Below are positions 60,245-64,000 of a stretch of DNA of 64,000 bases, piece after piece. Location: contig JASBUZ010000036.1 of assembly GCA_030147635.1 (NCBI GenBank), positions 62,001 to 126,000 of the forward strand, in the 5' to 3' direction. Numbering within the stretch: the stretch's first letter is position 1; every line of letters begins with the position of its first letter. The position numbers and the translations under genes are program-made. The notes beneath the pieces are model-generated. The model did no database searches. It saw nothing but the letters and a program-made list of their open reading frames with translations, and was not told the origin of the DNA. This DNA is from Gammaproteobacteria bacterium (GTDB lineage Bacteria; Pseudomonadota; Gammaproteobacteria; Legionellales; Legionellaceae).

Positions 60245-61923
60245 TTTCTCAAAATACATTCAGTCCGTCGGTTCGCCTTGCACTGCTTTTAGCTTTCACT
60301 GGTGTTTTGCTGCTTATGAAGGGGAGTATCGAGCAGCAAAAATTACCTTATGTGGTGAGTTTTACAGGGATTTCTGATTCACCAGGGGCGCGTTCTAGTA
60401 CTTACTTACTAGAGCGCGATGAAAAAATGATGCTCCAGCTGATTCCCTCAGGCCACAGCAAAAAAAAATTATTGGTTCAAATGACTAGTAATTATCCTCT
60501 GAGATTACAGACCTCCTCAACCAATAACACTATTTTTGATAAATATGAACTGAGCGCGAGTGCACCGGCTTGTAAGCCTACTTTGCATGGCTATACCTGT
60601 GATTTATTTGAATCTACCTCAAATATTGAGAATAAAAGCATTACTTTTATTGCACAAAAAGATGGAACAACCATTCATCTTAATCAAGTACAGCACTTAA
60701 CAACTTCCCATATTACCAAGTTTGGCTCAAACCATTATTTGTTTCTTCTTGCCTTATTGATACTGCCGCTACCTATTCTGTGGCTTATTCATCATCGGTC
60801 TAAAATAGTTAGCCAATGGCTGATTATAAGCGTTGCAACCGCGAGTCTTAGCCTGATTCAACCCGTATTTACGATTGTTTTACTCGGCTTTCTTTATGGC
60901 ATGTTTTCGTTCGGGAAATATTTTTTTGCACGTGAGACCAGCTATCTTGGCTTTACTTGGCTTGCAATTGGCCTCTCACTCTTTTTCCTAATTCAGGGCA
61001 AGTATAGCAGCCATATGCTACATACTTTATTTCCTCAATATGGAAATACAAATATTGGTATACCACTTGGTATATCTTATTTTGTGATTAGGTTGATTGA
61101 TACGCTGTTGTCTTGGCGTCGAGGTGAGAATCAAAATATCTCTTTTAGAGAGTTTTTATGTTACATCATTTTTCCACCTACTGTGCCTGCGGGGCCCATT
61201 GATACTTTATCCGACTTTCAGGCAAACCGCCTAGAAAAGTTTACCAAAGAGGATTTTGTAGCGGGTGTTGGAAGAATTATCATTGGTATTTTTAAAAAGG
61301 TTGTGATTGCAAGTTATATGATTGCACCTTTAGTGAGTCAGTTATTTGGCGAGGTTGTCACACATTCAGTTGTTTTAACGCCAAGTTATCAGACAGTACT
61401 CTTTTTGTTTTTTAGTTTTCTGTATGCATATATTGATTTTTCGGCATATTCAGACATTGCAATTGGTGCGAGTAGACTCTACGGTTATCGTATGATCGAA
61501 AATTTCACTTGGCCTATTCTTGCTCATAATCTGCACGAGTATTGGCGCTCATGGCATCGCTCTTTATCCTTGTGGTGTTTTCGAAATGTTTATTTTCCAC
61601 TCACCATTAAAACAAGAAATACATATATTCCGCTGTATGTCACAATGGCAACTGTTGGACTGTGGCATGTCTTTGGATTGCCTTGGTTTACTTGGGCGCT
61701 GTATCACGCCTCGGGTTTAAGCTTATTGACCTTCTTGCAGCGTAAAAAGATAAAGCTTATATCTCGTCCGTTGCTACGTATTCTGGCTCATCCATTGAAG
61801 ATATTGTTTACGCTTATTTTTGTGGCAGGTGGTTACAGTTTTGTTGTTTTCGATAATTTTTATCTTGCAGGTAGGGTGTTTTTAATCTACTGGGCAACAC
61901 TTTTTTCTTTTGGGGCAGCTTGA
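60226..61923 (+). CDS. MBOAT-family acyltransferase, DltB-like
   Basis: The protein has 565 residues. It begins with one membrane helix (about 15-30) and a periplasmic domain of about 120 residues that is not usual in DltB, followed by the MBOAT helices (from about 180). Motifs are Ile-Leu-Ala-His-Asn-Leu-His-Glu-Tyr-Trp-Arg-Ser-Trp-His-Arg-Ser-Leu at about 430-446 and Gly-Leu-Trp-His...Trp-Ala-Leu-Tyr-His-Ala-Ser-Gly at about 480-500, with the catalytic His in the first Trp-His. It passes an acyl group from the carrier protein across the membrane to the microprotein/SGNH partners. Its stop overlaps the ligase start (TGATG). Confidence 0.88.
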   Translation: MRFKRLISQNTFSPSVRLALLLAFTGVLLLMKGSIEQQKLPYVVSFTGISDSPGARSSTYLLERDEKMMLQLIPSGHSKKKLLVQMTSNYPLRLQTSSTNNTIFDKYELSASAPACKPTLHGYTCDLFESTSNIENKSITFIAQKDGTTIHLNQVQHLTTSHITKFGSNHYLFLLALLILPLPILWLIHHRSKIVSQWLIISVATASLSLIQPVFTIVLLGFLYGMFSFGKYFFARETSYLGFTWLAIGLSLFFLIQGKYSSHMLHTLFPQYGNTNIGIPLGISYFVIRLIDTLLSWRRGENQNISFREFLCYIIFPPTVPAGPIDTLSDFQANRLEKFTKEDFVAGVGRIIIGIFKKVVIASYMIAPLVSQLFGEVVTHSVVLTPSYQTVLFLFFSFLYAYIDFSAYSDIAIGASRLYGYRMIENFTWPILAHNLHEYWRSWHRSLSLWCFRNVYFPLTIKTRNTYIPLYVTMATVGLWHVFGLPWFTWALYHASGLSLLTFLQRKKIKLISRPLLRILAHPLKILFTLIFVAGGYSFVVFDNFYLAGRVFLIYWATLFSFGAA

Positions 61924-63353
61924 TGAATATACAAATAGGGGGTATTGCTGCTCAGATTATCGAAGTGCTGCAATGCACAGTAGATAAGCCTATTTTAATT
62001 TGTGATGAACACTCACTCACAATCAAAGCTTTTCTCCAGAAAATAAACAGGCGCTGTGATGAGCTTGTTTCACAAGGTGTTAAGCCCAAACAAAAAGTAT
62101 TTATTTCGACGCAAAGGGGGCTTGCATACTGGATTGATTTACTTGCGGTGTGGCGACTTGGAGCTATCGTTATTCCCCTAGATGCATCGTTAGGCTCGCT
62201 TGAGCTTGACGTTTTATTTGAGGTTGTTCCCCCTGATTATTTGATATCGACTGATGGTTCTATTGTTTGCCAAGCGAACAATAGAGCATCCGTGGATAAG
62301 CAAGAAAAGCTTGCGGCCATTTTATTTACCAGTGGCTCAACAGGGCGGCCTAAAGGTGTCATGTTGACACATGGTGCTGTATTGAACAATGCAATGGCGG
62401 TACTGGAGGAAATTAACTTATCTGATAAAGATACTTTAAGCATTGCAACCAACTTCCATTTTACGAGTGCTATTTGTCACTTTTTATCTGCTATGCTCAC
62501 AGGAGCAACTTTTGTATCGACAGAACAAAAACTTTTGCACCTCGATTTGGTAACCTATTTAAAAGAAAGCAATAGCACTTGTTTTGGAGGCTCCCCCATA
62601 CAAGTCAGCTGGATAGTCGAGTGCGCACCCAAAGTGCCTCTGAACTTGAGGTGGATTATGTCGTCGGGTGATCATCTGAATGCGGCCATTAGAAAGCAAC
62701 TTTCGGCCGTGATGCCAAAAACAGTACTTTATGTCGTATATGGTCTTACAGAGGTGGGTGGGCGTCTTTGTCTGTTTGAACATCATACGGCATGTTCTGA
62801 AGAGCAGACGGGAGCTGTTGGCAAGCCAATTCGTAATATGTGTATCGAAGTATTGTCGGAAGATATGACGCCTTGTCAGGCAGGAGACGTCGGAGAGATT
62901 TATGTGTCTGGTGCCTACATTTTCTCTGGATATTACCACCTTCATTCTGAAGACTTAGTGGACGGTCGATTCAAAACAGGGGATTTTGGGTATTTAACGC
63001 AGTCAGGGGATTTATGTTTGATGGGGCGCCGAGACCAAGTCTTCAAATGTGCAGGAAAAAAAGTAAGTACTTACCCCATTTATAATGCACTACAGGCTGT
63101 TTCGTGTTTTGAAGATGTGGTTGTGATGCCTATTGCGGATAGCCTATTAGGGCATGTTCCTTGTGTGGTATATAGCTTAAAAGCAGGACATGTGTTTGAA
63201 AAAGGGGCTGTGCTCTCATTGCTTAGAAAAACATTGCCTTCTAATCATATTCCAAGAACGTATATTGAAATAGATAAGCTCCCACGAACTGGCTCGGGTA
63301 AACCTAAGTACCAAGAAATTAGGAAGCTATTGACTAGGGCTATTGTCCCATAA
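61923..63353 (+). CDS. AMP-forming acyl/aminoacyl ligase, DltA-like position
   Basis: The ATG at 61923 overlaps the MBOAT stop, giving 476 residues, the length of a stand-alone adenylation domain. ATP-loop Phe-Thr-Ser-Gly-Ser-Thr-Gly-Arg-Pro-Lys-Gly at about 136-146, Tyr-Gly-Leu-Thr-Glu at about 273, the Gly-Asp-Phe-Gly and Gly-Arg-Arg-Asp-Gln hinge motifs at about 359-380, and the C-terminal catalytic Lys in Gly-Ser-Gly-Lys-Pro-Lys near 461 are all present. DltA enzymes usually have Tyr-Gly-Pro-Thr-Glu and a Cys in Phe-Cys-Gly-Glu for D-alanine; here the corresponding stretch is Ser-Ser-Gly-Asp and Tyr-Gly-Leu-Thr-Glu, closer to acyl-CoA/acyl-ACP ligases. It presumably charges the carrier protein. 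Its end overlaps the convergent kinase gene by 27 bases. Confidence 0.82.
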   Translation: MNIQIGGIAAQIIEVLQCTVDKPILICDEHSLTIKAFLQKINRRCDELVSQGVKPKQKVFISTQRGLAYWIDLLAVWRLGAIVIPLDASLGSLELDVLFEVVPPDYLISTDGSIVCQANNRASVDKQEKLAAILFTSGSTGRPKGVMLTHGAVLNNAMAVLEEINLSDKDTLSIATNFHFTSAICHFLSAMLTGATFVSTEQKLLHLDLVTYLKESNSTCFGGSPIQVSWIVECAPKVPLNLRWIMSSGDHLNAAIRKQLSAVMPKTVLYVVYGLTEVGGRLCLFEHHTACSEEQTGAVGKPIRNMCIEVLSEDMTPCQAGDVGEIYVSGAYIFSGYYHLHSEDLVDGRFKTGDFGYLTQSGDLCLMGRRDQVFKCAGKKVSTYPIYNALQAVSCFEDVVVMPIADSLLGHVPCVVYSLKAGHVFEKGAVLSLLRKTLPSNHIPRTYIEIDKLPRTGSGKPKYQEIRKLLTRAIVP

Positions 63354-64000
63354 ACTCAACACATACCCGCCTTGTCCTGAGCCTGTTGGTTTAACTGCGA
63401 GTGCACCTGCTGCAAGCAGTTCGTCCATATGCTTTCTGAGTGGTTGATTAATCAGTCCCCAGGATTCAAAGCATTGAGACGCTGATTGAATTGCTTCTAT
63501 AAGGCTTGTTTGATGCTTAGGATCTCGAAGCGCTGCATGTGCTTGCGTTACACTTTTTGCCATTGCGTCATCAATGCACTCTGCTTGTCGCCTGTTTTGC
63601 TTCCACAGTTTCTCAACTTGCTGAATACACTCAGAGGTAACTCCGGACTCACCTGAAAATGAAAGTTGCCAATGCGGCTCCCAGGTTTGTGTTACAGGCT
63701 GCATTTCGCCTGCTTGAAAATAGATACCATGCTCAGTTGCGGCACTGCCTGCAATATCGAGCCCACTGCTTTGGCCGTGTAGTGTATCTTCAAGTGACTT
63801 AGCAAATTTAAATAAATTTATTGCTGCATTAAAATCTGTTTTAAACCAGCGTGTGATGGCGACACAAAGTGCAGCAGACGCGCCGAGTCCTGCGCCAATC
63901 GGAATTTGATTAATAAGATGCAATTCACCTTGGAGTTGGTCTGAGTCTAGTCCAAGTTTTTCAAAGCCTGCATGCAGTAGCTTCCAAATCGCAGGGAGAC
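63327..64000 (-). CDS. GHMP kinase, mevalonate-kinase-like, 5' end outside window
   Basis: The gene enters from the right edge: the frame stays open through 64000 (…Leu-Gln-Gly-Glu-Leu-His…), so the true start is beyond the window and about 224 codons are visible. The GHMP ATP-loop Pro-Ile-Gly-Ala-Gly-Leu-Gly-Ala-Ser-Ala-Ala and the C-terminal Thr-Gly-Ser-Gly-Gln-Gly-Gly block are present. The Glu-Asp-x-x-(H)-Gly-x-Ser-Ser-Gly-Leu-Asp part fits mevalonate kinase, which phosphorylates mevalonate on the way to isoprenoids. Other GHMP kinases (galactokinase, GHMP sugar kinases) are alternatives because no neighbour gene of the pathway is visible. Confidence 0.75.
   Translation of the reverse strand, partial: LPAIWKLLHAGFEKLGLDSDQLQGELHLINQIPIGAGLGASAALCVAITRWFKTDFNAAINLFKFAKSLEDTLHGQSSGLDIAGSAATEHGIYFQAGEMQPVTQTWEPHWQLSFSGESGVTSECIQQVEKLWKQNRRQAECIDDAMAKSVTQAHAALRDPKHQTSLIEAIQSASQCFESWGLINQPLRKHMDELLAAGALAVKPTGSGQGGYVLSLWDNSPSQ

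Overview
The window looks like a chromosomal segment of a host-associated gammaproteobacterium of Legionellales type. This placement rests on family-level reading only. Supporting points are a gammaproteobacterial gene set (hemCDXY, ftsB, mnmC, orn, ychJ family, Zur with a consensus-type Zur box), the edge of a mevalonate-kinase gene (known in Legionella and Coxiella), and many unfamiliar, effector-like single genes scattered among housekeeping genes. There is no Dot/Icm secretion gene in view, so a role as secreted effectors is inference only.

Layout. 1-7.8 kb: edge of an RND pump, a PlsC-like protein with a duplicated tail, a possible permuted NlpC/P60-type membrane protein, a large thaumatin-domain surface protein paired with a beta-barrel protein, a GNAT enzyme, a frameshifted GDSL lipase and a DUF2165 membrane protein. 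7.7-10.4 kb: zur and a His-rich P-type ATPase with damaged motifs, divergent around a perfect Zur palindrome. 10.7-15.1 kb: two tandem paralogues of unknown function and an IS5-family element that carries a GIY-YIG gene between long hairpin-containing inverted repeats. 15.2-26.7 kb: tRNA with CAU anticodon, valS, an aromatic amino-acid transporter, an SDR enzyme, effector-like genes, ssrA (tmRNA), YchJ, a HI0933-type flavoprotein and hemL. 26.8-34.2 kb: a tripartite RND efflux operon, a DUF1778 antitoxin relic and an L,D-transpeptidase. 34.3-38.8 kb: tRNA maturation and modification (mnmC, cca, orn, queH). 38.8-41.1 kb: an isolated GHKL ATPase and a pair of small related proteins. 41.2-47.4 kb: FAH-family protein, the hemCDXY run, ftsB, rhodanese and TauE/SafE. 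47.4-63.4 kb: a cell-surface polysaccharide region. 63.3 kb to the end: a partial mevalonate-kinase-like gene.

The most interesting system is at 57.2-63.4 kb: six tightly coupled genes that look like a Gram-negative relative of the Dlt (teichoic-acid D-alanylation) pathway. They encode a two-domain flavodoxin-fold enzyme with a CxxCxxC motif, a 53-residue membrane microprotein ending in Phe-Arg-Tyr-Thr-Gly-Phe (the FxYxxF signature of DltX), a membrane-anchored SGNH protein (DltD-like), an acyl carrier protein (DltC-like), an MBOAT acyltransferase (DltB-like) and an AMP-forming ligase (DltA-like). The cassette is divergent from an operon for a polytopic glycosyltransferase, a HisH/HisF/sugar-amidotransferase trio (as used for amidino-sugars in O-antigens) and a flippase-like protein. 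The simplest reading is that the two operons build a surface glycan and then decorate it with amidino and acyl groups. The ligase does not look like a D-alanine-specific DltA, so the acyl group is open.
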